Source: Streptomyces violaceoruber | Lineage (GTDB): Bacteria > Actinomycetota > Actinomycetes > Streptomycetales > Streptomycetaceae | NCBI GenBank assembly: GCA_000720805.1 | Contig: JODI01000007.1 | Coordinates: forward strand, 124,001 to 188,000 | Direction: 5' to 3' | DNA length: 64,000 nucleotides | Shown here: positions 17,322 to 24,825 of the stretch, piece by piece | How positions within the stretch are numbered: the stretch's first letter is position 1 | Layout: the number at the start of each line of letters is the position of its first letter | The notes under the pieces: model-generated | What the model was told of the DNA's origin: nothing | The model's database searches: none | The model's input: the letters and a program-made list of their open reading frames with translations, nothing else | Translations under genes and position numbers: made by a program

Positions 17322-18824
17322 ATGTCACAGAAGACCCTGACCGAGAGCGGCAAGGACGGCGCGGCCGCGGCGCCGGACGCCGCCTCGTCCAAGAAGTGGT
17401 GGATCCTCGCGGTCATCGCGCTCGCCCAGCTGATGGTCGTCCTGGACGCCACCATCGTGAACATCGCCCTGCCGTCCGCGCAGGCCGATCTCGGGTTCTC
17501 CGACGGCAACCGGCAGTGGATCGTCACCGCGTACGCCCTGGCCTTCGCCTCCCTGCTGCTGCTCGGCGGCCGGATAGCCGACCTCTTCGGCCGCAAGCCG
17601 GCCTTCCTCATCGGTGTCGTCGGCTTCGCGGCCGTCTCGGCGCTCGGCGGTGCCGCGACCAACTTCGAGATGCTGGTCATCGCACGCGCCCTCCAGGGTG
17701 CCTTCGGCGCGCTCCTCGCACCGGCCGCGCTGTCGCTGCTGAACACGACGTTCACCGACGCCCGCGAGCGGGCCAAGGCGTTCAGCGTGTACGGCGCCAT
17801 CGCCGGCGCGGGCGGCGCGGTGGGTCTGCTGCTCGGCGGGGTCCTGACCGACGCCCTCGACTGGCGCTGGACGCTGTACGTGAACGTCGCCATCGCCGTC
17901 GTCGCCTTCGCGGGCGGCTGGCTGCTGCTGTCCAACCACCGCGACGCCGCCAACTCCAAGCTGGACGTGCCCGGCACCCTGCTGGTGGCCGCCGGCCTGT
18001 TCTCCCTGGTCTACGGCTTCTCCAACGCGGAGACCCACGACTGGTCCTCCCCCGCGACCTGGGGTTTCCTGATCGCCGGCGGGATCCTGCTGGCCGCGTT
18101 CGCCTGGTGGCAGACTCGCGCCGCGCACCCGCTGCTGCCGCTGCGCATCCTGCTGGACCGCGACCGCGCGGCCTCCTTCCTGGCCGTGCTCATCTCCGGC
18201 GCCGGCATGTTCGGTGTGTTCCTCTTCCTCACCTACTACCTCCAGCTCAACCTGGGCTTCAGCCCGACCAGGACCGGTGTGGCGTTCCTGCCGATGGTGG
18301 CCGCGCTGATGGTGGCGGCGCAGGTCGGCACCACGATGCTGGTGCCGCGGATCGGCCCCAAGGCGGTCATCCCGCTCGGCTTCGCGGTCGCCGCGGTCGG
18401 CATGGCCTGGCTCACCGGGATCGGCGTCGGCTCGTCGTACACGAGCGCGGTGCTGCCGCAACTCGTCATCATCGGCCTCGGCCTCGGTCTGGTGATGCCG
18501 CCGGCCATGCAGCTGGCCACCGGCGGCGTGGAGGCCGGGGACGCGGGTGTCGCCTCCGCCACGGTCAACGCCATGCAGCAGGTGGGTGGTTCGATCGGTA
18601 CGGCCCTGCTCAACACGCTGGCCGCGAGCGCCGCGACGGACTACCTGGCCGGCAAGAACCCGGCGGACAAGCTGGTGCGGGCCCAGGCCACGGTCGAGAG
18701 CTACACCACCGCGTTCTGGTGGTCGGCGGGCTTCTTCGCCGCGGGCGCGCTCATCGCGTTCCTGCTCTACCGGCGCGGGGTGCCGCAGCAGGACGCGGAG
18801 GCGGCACCGGTCGTCCACATGTGA
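17322..18824 (+). CDS. MFS multidrug exporter, DHA2 (14-helix) type
   Basis: A 500-residue drug:proton antiporter. The first helix contains LDATIVNIALPSAQADL, the DHA2 signature, followed by GGRIADLFGRKPAF (motif A) and ARALQGAFGALLAPAAL (motif B/C region). About 14 hydrophobic segments are visible. The ATG at 17322 follows CTGGAG with about ten-base spacing. It is transcribed alone: the NHLM operon ends 155 bases upstream and a hairpin terminator lies 66 bases downstream. The paired palindromes upstream suggest induction by a substrate that releases a repressor. It may export a drug or self-made compound; a link to the NHLM peptide is not implied, as MFS pumps do not usually carry peptides. 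Confidence 0.9.
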   Translation: MSQKTLTESGKDGAAAAPDAASSKKWWILAVIALAQLMVVLDATIVNIALPSAQADLGFSDGNRQWIVTAYALAFASLLLLGGRIADLFGRKPAFLIGVVGFAAVSALGGAATNFEMLVIARALQGAFGALLAPAALSLLNTTFTDARERAKAFSVYGAIAGAGGAVGLLLGGVLTDALDWRWTLYVNVAIAVVAFAGGWLLLSNHRDAANSKLDVPGTLLVAAGLFSLVYGFSNAETHDWSSPATWGFLIAGGILLAAFAWWQTRAAHPLLPLRILLDRDRAASFLAVLISGAGMFGVFLFLTYYLQLNLGFSPTRTGVAFLPMVAALMVAAQVGTTMLVPRIGPKAVIPLGFAVAAVGMAWLTGIGVGSSYTSAVLPQLVIIGLGLGLVMPPAMQLATGGVEAGDAGVASATVNAMQQVGGSIGTALLNTLAASAATDYLAGKNPADKLVRAQATVESYTTAFWWSAGFFAAGALIAFLLYRRGVPQQDAEAAPVVHM

Positions 18825-18889
18825 ACCGACCCGTCCGAGCCGGGTCCGAGCCGCCGGGTCCGATCCGTCAGTCCGAGGGGCCAGGTCCG

Positions 18890-18923
18890 AGGGGCCGCCG
18901 TCTGCAGGGAGACGGCGGCCCCT
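18890..18923 (+). terminator. Hairpin terminator after the MFS gene
   Basis: AGGGGCCGCCGTCT pairs perfectly over 14 bp with its complement around a six-base GCAGGG loop. It lies 66 bases past the MFS stop and before the Ppx gene. There is no T-run, as is common in Streptomyces. Confidence 0.8.
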
Positions 18924-19044
18924 CTCCGCACTTCCGTTCGACTCGCCACCCAACTGGCCGACCCTGTCGAGCAGTTGACTGCCGACCGATCTCCCGGAAC
19001 AGCGGCTGACGTTGGACGATCAGCCGAGTGGGTACTCGTCGGCC

Positions 19045-20052
19045 ATGCGAATCAGCGTGGTGGACGTGGGGTCGAACACGGTCAGACTTGTGGTCGCGGA
19101 CGCGGAGGACGGTGTACCGCTGCCGGTCCACACCGCCAAGTGGCGCCTGAGGCTGTCCGATCATGTGAAGCCGGGGGGACCGGTGCCGGAAGAGGCCGTC
19201 GAGCGGCTGGTGCACGCGGTGACGGAGGCGAGCCGGACCGCGACCCGGTGGGGCGCGGCGGTCCCGCTGGCCTTCGCCACCGCGGTGGTGCGCAGCGCCT
19301 CCAACCGTCAGGAGGTACTGCGCGCCGTCCGGGCGCGGGCCGGGGTCGACCTGTGCACCCTGCCCGGCGAGGTGGAGGCCGAACTCACCTTTCTCGGCGC
19401 CCGGCGCTGGATGGGCTGGCGGTCGGGACCGCTCGCCCTGCTGGACATCGGGGGCGGCTCGCTCGAAGTCGCCTTCGGCCGCGGCCGGATGCCGGACTTC
19501 GTCGCCTCGCTGCCGCTCGGGGCGGGCCGGCTGACCCACGAGTTCTTCGACGGGCAGGATCCGCCCTCCCCGGAGTCGGTACGGGCGCTGCGCCGCAAGG
19601 TCCGCCACCAACTGCGGGACGTGGCGGCACGCATCCGCTGGGAGGGACCGCACACGGCGGTGGCCACCTCACGCACCTTCCAGCAGCTGGGCCGGCTGTG
19701 CGGGGCCCCGCCCGGGCGGCACGGCCCGTTCGCGGAACGCCGTCTGCACCGGGACGACCTACGGGACGCCGTCGTACGGCTGGCCGCCCTCCCCGCCGCC
19801 GAACGCGCCCTGCTGCCCGGCATCTCCGCACCGCGCGCCCGGCAGAGCCTGGCCGGTGCGGTGGTCGGGCACACGGCGATGAAGCTGACCGGGCTCAGAA
19901 CCCTCACACTCTGCCCGTGGGCGATCCGCGAGGGCGTGTTGCTGCGTCACATCGAGGACGGCGCTTCCTGGTGGGCGGAGATCACCCGCCACAGCGAGGA
20001 GGCGACTCCCCCGGACCCGGTACCCCTGCGCATCGCGACCGCGACGAGCTGA
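19045..20052 (+). CDS. Ppx/GppA-family phosphatase
   Basis: A 335-residue protein of the exopolyphosphatase/guanosine pentaphosphatase family (sugar-kinase/actin fold). Visible motifs are VVDVGSNTVRLVVADAE at the N terminus (phosphate-1 loop), ATAVVRSASNRQEVL, GEVEAELTFLGA and LLDIGGGSLEVAFG (phosphate-2 loop). It would hydrolyse polyphosphate or (p)ppGpp-type substrates; which one cannot be read. Single-domain length around 310-340 residues is normal for actinobacteria. The ATG at 19045 starts MRISVVDVGSN; a TTG 33 bases upstream is less likely. It may be co-transcribed with the small protein 110 bases downstream. Confidence 0.88.
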   Translation: MRISVVDVGSNTVRLVVADAEDGVPLPVHTAKWRLRLSDHVKPGGPVPEEAVERLVHAVTEASRTATRWGAAVPLAFATAVVRSASNRQEVLRAVRARAGVDLCTLPGEVEAELTFLGARRWMGWRSGPLALLDIGGGSLEVAFGRGRMPDFVASLPLGAGRLTHEFFDGQDPPSPESVRALRRKVRHQLRDVAARIRWEGPHTAVATSRTFQQLGRLCGAPPGRHGPFAERRLHRDDLRDAVVRLAALPAAERALLPGISAPRARQSLAGAVVGHTAMKLTGLRTLTLCPWAIREGVLLRHIEDGASWWAEITRHSEEATPPDPVPLRIATATS

Positions 20053-20162
20053 ACCGGGGAAACGGAGAGGACAACAGCCTCGGCCGAGGCCCCGGAAACC
20101 GCCCGGCGCATCGGTCGGCGAGACAGTAAGCGAAGCAGGACAGCAAGCGAAGGGAGCCAGCC

Positions 20163-20360
20163 GTGACCGACACCGGCAACCACGACCGGAGCGACCGGAC
20201 CCACGAGCCGCCCGAGACCGCGCTCGACGAGGTCCTGCGCGAGATGGAGGACGCCGGCACCCGCACCCGGGACTCCGACGAGCGACGGCGCCGACGGGGA
20301 GAGGCGGGAGAGGCCATCACGCCGAACGCGCGTGCCCAGGAGGAGTCCGAGGGCGAGTGA
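20163..20360 (+). CDS. Small highly charged hypothetical protein
   Basis: A 65-residue hydrophilic protein with no hydrophobic core, dominated by Asp, Glu and Arg, so probably disordered. The GTG start has a good ribosome site (GAAGGGAGC, about six bases away), and the coding GC pattern is normal. A strong terminator follows. I recognise no domain. It may be a stress-related small protein; this is a guess from composition only. Confidence 0.6.
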   Translation: MTDTGNHDRSDRTHEPPETALDEVLREMEDAGTRTRDSDERRRRRGEAGEAITPNARAQEESEGE

Positions 20361-20410
20361 TCCGGGAGCGAGCGGTCTGAGAGCGAGTGATCCGCGAGCG
20401 AATGATCTGA

Positions 20411-20448
20411 GTGCAGGGCACCTGCCGGCACGCCCAGGTGCCCTGCAC
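20411..20448 (+). terminator. Hairpin terminator, 14-bp perfect stem
   Basis: GTGCAGGGCACCTG pairs with CAGGTGCCCTGCAC around a ten-base loop, 50 bases after the small acidic gene and 72 before the diiron-protein operon. It separates the two transcription units. Confidence 0.8.
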
Positions 20449-20519
20449 GCCGCGCTCTGACCGGTCGGCCCGTCCCCGTCCAGGCGGGTGGCCCGCTTCG
20501 GCCGGGGTACCCGGCGCAC

Positions 20520-21533
20520 ATGCCACACACGAGTCATGAACCACGGCTGCCGACCGCGCGGGGCCCGGTCTCGGCAGCCGTCGCTCAGTACCTGCGGGGC
20601 GCCGGGCCGCTGCCGCGCCCCGAGGAGATCGCGGACGGGTCCGTTTACGGCGATGATCTCCAGCTGGCCCTGTACCTCTGCTACGAGCTGCACTACCGCG
20701 GATTCGCCGATGTACCCGCGGAGCTCGAGTGGGACCCTGACCTGCTGCGCACCCGTGCCGCGCTGGAACACCGCTATCTTTCCGCCCTGCGCGCGGACAC
20801 CCCCGTCCACGACAGCGTCGAGGACGCGCTCGCCGAGATCCTGGTGGAACCCGTCGACGGCACCGGCGTCTCCCACCACTTGCGCGACAAGGGCGAACTG
20901 TGGCAGCTGCGCGAGTACGCCGCCCAGCGCTCCCTGTACCACCTCAAGGAGGCGGACCCGCACGCCTGGGTGCTGCCGCGGCTGTGGGGCCGGGCCAAGG
21001 CGGGGATGGCGGCGGTGGAGTTCGACGAGTACGGCGGCGGGCGTCCCGACCGCGTCCACGCCCGCCTGTTCGCCGACCTGATGACGGACCTGGGCCTGGA
21101 CACGACGTACGGCCACTACCTGGACGCCGCCTCGGCCGAGGTCCTGGCCACGGTGAACCTGATGTCCCTGTTCGGCCTGCACCGCTCCCTGCGGGGCGCC
21201 CTGCTGGGCCACTTCGCGGCGGTGGAGATCACCTCCTCCCCCGGTTCACGCCGGCTGGCCGAGGCGATGCGGCGCACGGGCGCGGGGTCCGCCGCCGAGT
21301 TCTTCTACGACGAGCACGTCGAGGCCGACGCGGTCCACGAGCAGGTCGTACGCCATGACGTCATCGGCGGTCTGCTGGAAGAGGAACCGCAGCTCGCGCC
21401 GGACGTCGCCTTCGGCATCGACGCCACGGGACTGGTCGAGGACCGCTTCGCCGCGCGGCTGCTCGCCGACTGGAACGCGGGCCGGTCGTCCCTGCGTACC
21501 CCGCTTACTTCCGAAATCTCCGGCATCTCCTGA
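20520..21533 (+). CDS. Iron-containing redox enzyme family protein (heme-oxygenase-like diiron fold)
   Basis: A 337-residue helical protein matching the heme-oxygenase-like diiron oxidase family. Likely metal-site elements are the Glu/His pattern in EFDEYGGGRPDRVHARLF and the C-terminal EHVEADAVHEQVVRHDVI, with CYELHYRGF near the N terminus as a family hallmark. Family members bind two irons and carry out oxidations, N-oxygenations or C-C cleavages on diverse substrates; the substrate here is unknown. It is the first of three tightly linked genes: a methyltransferase starts 23 bases after its stop and a CDGSH Fe-S protein overlaps the latter. The combination suggests a redox pathway in which CDGSH supplies electrons. 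Confidence 0.85.
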   Translation: MPHTSHEPRLPTARGPVSAAVAQYLRGAGPLPRPEEIADGSVYGDDLQLALYLCYELHYRGFADVPAELEWDPDLLRTRAALEHRYLSALRADTPVHDSVEDALAEILVEPVDGTGVSHHLRDKGELWQLREYAAQRSLYHLKEADPHAWVLPRLWGRAKAGMAAVEFDEYGGGRPDRVHARLFADLMTDLGLDTTYGHYLDAASAEVLATVNLMSLFGLHRSLRGALLGHFAAVEITSSPGSRRLAEAMRRTGAGSAAEFFYDEHVEADAVHEQVVRHDVIGGLLEEEPQLAPDVAFGIDATGLVEDRFAARLLADWNAGRSSLRTPLTSEISGIS

Positions 21534-21556
21534 TTTCGCAGGGGTACTCGACCGAG

Positions 21557-22219
21557 GTGAATCCACTGGTGCCGCCACTGATCATCCCGGGTGTCTACAC
21601 ACCGCAGGAGGACACCGCCCTGCTGGCCGGTGCCCTGTCCGAAGAGCCGCTCCCACCGGGCGCGGACGTCCTCGACGTGGGTACCGGGACCGGTGCGCTG
21701 GCCATCGAGGCCGCCCGCCGCGGCACCCGGGTGACCGCGGTGGACGTGTCCTGGCGTGCGGTGTGCACCGCACGCCTCAACGCCTGGATGGCGGGAGTAC
21801 CCGTCCGCATCCGGCGCGGGAACCTGTTCACGCCTGTACGGGACCGGTCCTTCGACCTCATCCTCACCAACCCGCCGTATGTGCCCGCCCCGGCGGGCGT
21901 CCGGCCACGCGGTCCGGCCCGGGCCTGGGACGCGGGCCATGACGGGCGGTTCGTACTGGACCGGATCTGCCGGGAGGCGCCCACGCTGCTCAGGCCCGGA
22001 GGGGTCCTGCTGATGGTGCACTCCGCGCTGAGCGACCCGGACCGGACGCTGGATCATCTGCGCACGGCCGGCCTGAAGGCCTCCGTGACCCGCCGGAACC
22101 GCATCGCGTTCGGTCCGGTGCTGCGGGGGCGGGCGGACTGGCTGCGGCAGCGCGGGCTGGTGTCCTCCGCCGACGAGAAGGAAGAGCTGGTGGTCGTCCG
22201 TGCCGAACTCCCCGTCTGA
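21557..22219 (+). CDS. HemK2/MTQ2-family SAM-dependent methyltransferase
   Basis: A 220-residue class I methyltransferase. Motif I is DVGTGTG (40-46), the acidic loop is AVDVS (61-65), and NPPYVPAP (105-112) is the N/Q/adenine N-methyltransferase motif. The N-terminal IIPGVYTPQEDT segment is typical of the HemK2 group, so Gln or Asn side chains of a protein are possible targets. The usual release-factor methyltransferase prmC is longer and has an N-terminal helical domain that is missing here. The GTG start is 23 bases after the diiron gene. Its last 20 bases overlap the CDGSH gene. Confidence 0.87.
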   Translation: MNPLVPPLIIPGVYTPQEDTALLAGALSEEPLPPGADVLDVGTGTGALAIEAARRGTRVTAVDVSWRAVCTARLNAWMAGVPVRIRRGNLFTPVRDRSFDLILTNPPYVPAPAGVRPRGPARAWDAGHDGRFVLDRICREAPTLLRPGGVLLMVHSALSDPDRTLDHLRTAGLKASVTRRNRIAFGPVLRGRADWLRQRGLVSSADEKEELVVVRAELPV

Positions 22220-22397
22220 CCGGCCCCGCCGGATCACGGTGCAGCGCCGGGGACCCCTGCTGGTGGAGGGCCCGGTGGAAGTGGAACTGGAGGACGGCAG
22301 CACGGTGTCCTCGGACCGCTTCCGCGTGGCCTTGTGCACCTGCCGTCGCAGCCGCCGCTATCCGTGGTGCGACACCAGCCACCGCGAACGCGCCTGA
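22200..22397 (+). CDS. CDGSH-type iron-sulfur protein
   Basis: A 65-residue protein ending in a CDGSH motif: Cys46, Cys48, Cys57 and His61 in CTCRRSRRYPWCDTSH. The three-Cys/one-His set that holds a labile [2Fe-2S] cluster is complete. The usual Gly after CD is replaced by Thr. The GTG start lies inside the methyltransferase gene, with GAAGGAAGAG upstream, so translation is coupled. Small soluble bacterial CDGSH proteins may act as electron carriers; its operon with a diiron protein fits this. Confidence 0.85.
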   Translation: MPNSPSDRPRRITVQRRGPLLVEGPVEVELEDGSTVSSDRFRVALCTCRRSRRYPWCDTSHRERA

Positions 22398-22588
22398 GCC
22401 CGGCCGACCGCTCCAGCCAGGGCACTTCAGCCTTGTGCATACCAACGCCCGAAGAATGTCAATCAAGTTGACGGAATTTCACCGGGTCGAGTGAACAAGA
22501 TCTTGCGGACGCCCTCCGCAGGGATGCTCCCGACCCCGGCGGGGTAACTACCGAGATCAAATGCGCCCCCTGCCGAGGTGGAGCGGAC

Positions 22589-23002
22589 ATGACCCCGGAC
22601 GCCGACGACCGCACCTTCCAGCCACCCGCGGCCAACCCTCATGCCCGCACCCACAGGAACGGCGTTTTCACGGTGGTCGAGGTGGCGGGCGAGATCGATC
22701 TGGCCACCGCCGGTCTCGTCGCGGAGCACCTCGACGCGGCGACCGCGGGCCTGGAACCGGACGTCCTGGTGGACCTGCGCGGCGTCGACTTCTTCGACTG
22801 CTCGGGCCTGCGGGTGCTGTGCCGCGCGGACAACCGGGCCAGGGAACGCGGTGGCCGGCTCCGCGTCGTCCTCGACGAGCCACGGCTGCGCCGGCTGCTG
22901 CGCGCCACGGGCCTGTGGGACCGCTTTCCGCCACTGCCGTCGATACCGGAGGAACCGGACCGATCCGACCGCCTGGGGCTTCCAGGGGGTGAGCCGGCAT
23001 GA
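22589..23002 (+). CDS. STAS-domain anti-sigma factor antagonist
   Basis: A 137-residue SpoIIAA/RsbV-like protein. The STAS fold spans about residues 24-115 (FTVVEVAGEIDLATAGLV; VDLRGVDFFDCSGLRVL), and Ser72 in the DCSG loop is the expected phosphorylation site. When unphosphorylated, such proteins bind an anti-sigma kinase; the SpoIIE phosphatases elsewhere in the window are potential activators. No kinase or sigma gene is adjacent. The ATG has GTGGAGCGG upstream. The proline-rich C-terminal tail runs into a 36-bp tandem repeat beginning at the stop codon. Confidence 0.88.
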   Translation: MTPDADDRTFQPPAANPHARTHRNGVFTVVEVAGEIDLATAGLVAEHLDAATAGLEPDVLVDLRGVDFFDCSGLRVLCRADNRARERGGRLRVVLDEPRLRRLLRATGLWDRFPPLPSIPEEPDRSDRLGLPGGEPA

Positions 23003-23101
23003 CCCGACGCACACGGAGTCGGAGCGTTTGCGGGGCGACCCGACGCACGCGGAGTCGGAGCGTTTACGGGGCGACCCGACGCACGCGGTTCCCTACGGGG
23101 C
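23001..23101. repeat. 36-bp tandem repeat, about 2.8 copies
   Basis: Units at 23001-23036 and 23037-23072 differ at two positions. A third at 23073-23101 keeps the beginning and end but lacks part of the middle. The repeat begins at the STAS stop codon. Because the unit is 36 bases it keeps frame, but the resulting reading frames overlap the protease-inhibitor gene and look non-coding. Confidence 0.8.
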
Positions 23102-23135
23102 AGCGCGGCACCCGGCGACTTCCGGAGTGCCCCAG

Positions 23136-23172
23136 GGGGTCGGCGGACGGCCCCACTCCGTCCGCCGACCCC
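23136..23172. terminator. Bidirectional hairpin terminator
   Basis: GGGGTCGGCGGACGG pairs perfectly (15 bp) with its complement across a seven-base loop. It lies between the converging STAS and protease-inhibitor genes and can end transcripts from both. Confidence 0.85.
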
Positions 23173-23265
23173 GGGTGCGGGATCGCGTGTCCCCGTGCCA
23201 CGGGCCGGCACTCCCCACCTGCGGGCCCCTTGGGAGGGTCACGAGGACCCTGCGATCCCGGTCCT

Positions 23266-23700
23266 TCAGAACGCGAAGAGGCTGCTGCTCCGGGCGCTCT
23301 TCACGCACTCGTTGGGAAAGGTGTGCTCGTAGGACACGCGCCGCCCCTGCCAGACTCCGTCGACCGTGACGACCACGGGGTCGTACTCCTTGGTGCAGTG
23401 GACGCCGTCCCTCGTCACCAGGGCGTCGAAGTCGCCGCCGGCGGAACGGAGTTCGGCGCACGCGGGCGCGGCGGCCGGGTGGGTGCCGGAGGCGGTCGGG
23501 GCGCAGGTCAGGGTGACCGCGCGGGCCGGAGTGGCGAGGGCCGCGCTCTCGCCGTGGCCCACGGTGAGCACCAGGGCCGAGGGCGCGTAGAGCGAGTTCG
23601 GGGCGGTGGGCTGGTCGGCGAGCGCGGCTCCGGTGAGGGGGCCGCAGACGGCGGTGGCCGCCAGGCCGAGAGTCGCTGCCCAGCGCGCGGTGTTCCGCAT
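23266..23700 (-). CDS. Streptomyces subtilisin inhibitor (SSI) family, P1 lysine
   Basis: A 144-residue secreted serine-protease inhibitor. The signal peptide covers residues 1-28 (cut near ALA-D). The mature chain begins with [12 protein letters not shown], the SSI hallmark, and carries Cys66-Cys81 and Cys102-Cys132 as the two family disulfides. The reactive site, homologous to CPMVYDPV of classical SSI, reads CTKEYDPV: P1 is Lys104 and P1' is Glu105, which predicts trypsin-like rather than subtilisin-like preference; the P2 Pro is Thr. The start at 23700 has GGAAGG nine bases upstream; the ATG at 23709 abuts that site and is unlikely. SSI proteins control extracellular proteases during mycelial growth. 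Confidence 0.92.
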   Translation of the reverse strand: MRNTARWAATLGLAATAVCGPLTGAALADQPTAPNSLYAPSALVLTVGHGESAALATPARAVTLTCAPTASGTHPAAAPACAELRSAGGDFDALVTRDGVHCTKEYDPVVVTVDGVWQGRRVSYEHTFPNECVKSARSSSLFAF

Positions 23701-24026
23701 TGTGTGCATCCTTCCGCTCGATTCGAGGGTGTACCGCGGACCGGCTCGGTCGGTGCCGACCGCGGCGAGCGCGAGTCTGCCGAGTCCGCCGCCGGAATTC
23801 ACCTCGGACCCACGGGTTTCAGTAACCTTGCGTGTTGAATCAGTGGCGTGAAGTCACAGAATTCGAACGTTCCAACCCCCGAAGAAAGCGGTTCATGATC
23901 GCCGGATCGGACCACATGGCCGGATTCCCCCGCTTCGGCAATAGGCCTGAAACATTCCGCTTCAGCTGTGAGCACACCTCACCGCAGCCCCTTGCGTTCC
24001 CGAGGGGACGGGGTAATGGTGATTAC
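23701..24026. other. Divergent promoter region, inhibitor / unknown gene
   Basis: These 326 bases separate the divergent protease inhibitor and the unknown protein at 24027. Composition is more AT-rich than the genes, especially 23800-24030. I see no credible gene or strong palindrome; promoters for both neighbours are expected here. Confidence 0.5.
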
Positions 24027-24578
24027 ATGATTACTTCAGAGCAACGAGAGAAGCTGCGCGGCTGGTTCGCCGGTCGCTTGCCCGACGATCTGTTCGACGA
24101 ACTGCTCGAGGTCACGGTGGACCGCGAGGAGATCACCGTGATCGGCCGTGTCCCCGGGCCGCGGCTGACCGAGGACGCGTCGGACGCCGAGCGGAAGTCG
24201 GCCGTGCAGGGCCGGATCCAGGAGTTCCGGGAGCGGACCCGGGACGCCCGCATCGCGGTGGCGCGCGACGCGGAGCACCGGTTCGGCCGGAAGGTCTCCT
24301 GGGGTGTGGAGTGCGACGGCGAGCGTGTCCTGTTCACCCATGTCGCGGCGCCCGTGATGACCCGGCTGCGGCAGCCGGAGCGGCAGGTGCTGGACACCCT
24401 GATCGCCGGCGGTGTCGCCCGCAGCCGCAGTGACGCGCTCGCCTGGTGCGTGCGCCTGGTCCAGCGTCACACCGACGACTGGCTGGCCGAACTGCGGGAG
24501 TCCCTGGAACACGTCGAGCGAGTACGGGCGCAGGGCCCCGACGCCGAGCGGGAGGAGACGCCCACGGACGAGACCTGA
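24027..24578 (+). CDS. Conserved-looking protein of unknown function
   Basis: A 183-residue soluble protein that I cannot assign to a named family. The N-terminal half is an alpha/beta-looking region (DDLFDELLEVTVDREEITVIGRVPGP) followed by a long charged helix. The C-terminal part (RQPERQVLDTLIAGGVARSRSDALAWCVRLVQRH) resembles a ribbon-helix-helix unit, with the IAGG...RSRSDALAW pattern seen in RHH DNA-binding proteins. The ATG at 24027 follows GAGGGGACGGGG; upstream in-frame starts lack support. It is transcribed alone. A DNA-binding or antitoxin-like role is possible but unproven. Confidence 0.75.
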   Translation: MITSEQREKLRGWFAGRLPDDLFDELLEVTVDREEITVIGRVPGPRLTEDASDAERKSAVQGRIQEFRERTRDARIAVARDAEHRFGRKVSWGVECDGERVLFTHVAAPVMTRLRQPERQVLDTLIAGGVARSRSDALAWCVRLVQRHTDDWLAELRESLEHVERVRAQGPDAEREETPTDET

Positions 24579-24825
24579 GCGAGGATTCGCGGATCGGCAG
24601 GTCTCACGAGCGCGGGCCGGCGTGGGACGAGACGGCGGCCGGGTTGAGCGCGCTCGGGCACGACGTCCGCACTCGTCGGTGGTCAGCCCCTGACCGACGC
24701 GCGCGCCGGACCCCCGCACCGGCCCTCACATACTCGCCGGTATCGTCGCCCCACAACGCGGTCTCGAGGCAGTTCCACGACGCACTTTCCACGACGCGGT
24801 CTCACGACGAGAGGCGGGACGTACG

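Noticed and set aside
23001..23101. Possible CRISPR array
   Set aside because: Units are directly adjacent without unique spacers and number fewer than three; a plain tandem repeat.
22999..23838. Plus-strand frame with ATG overlapping the STAS stop and covering the 36-bp repeats
   Set aside because: It runs through a terminator and antisense through the subtilisin inhibitor gene; Arg/Gly-rich with no domain, so considered non-coding.
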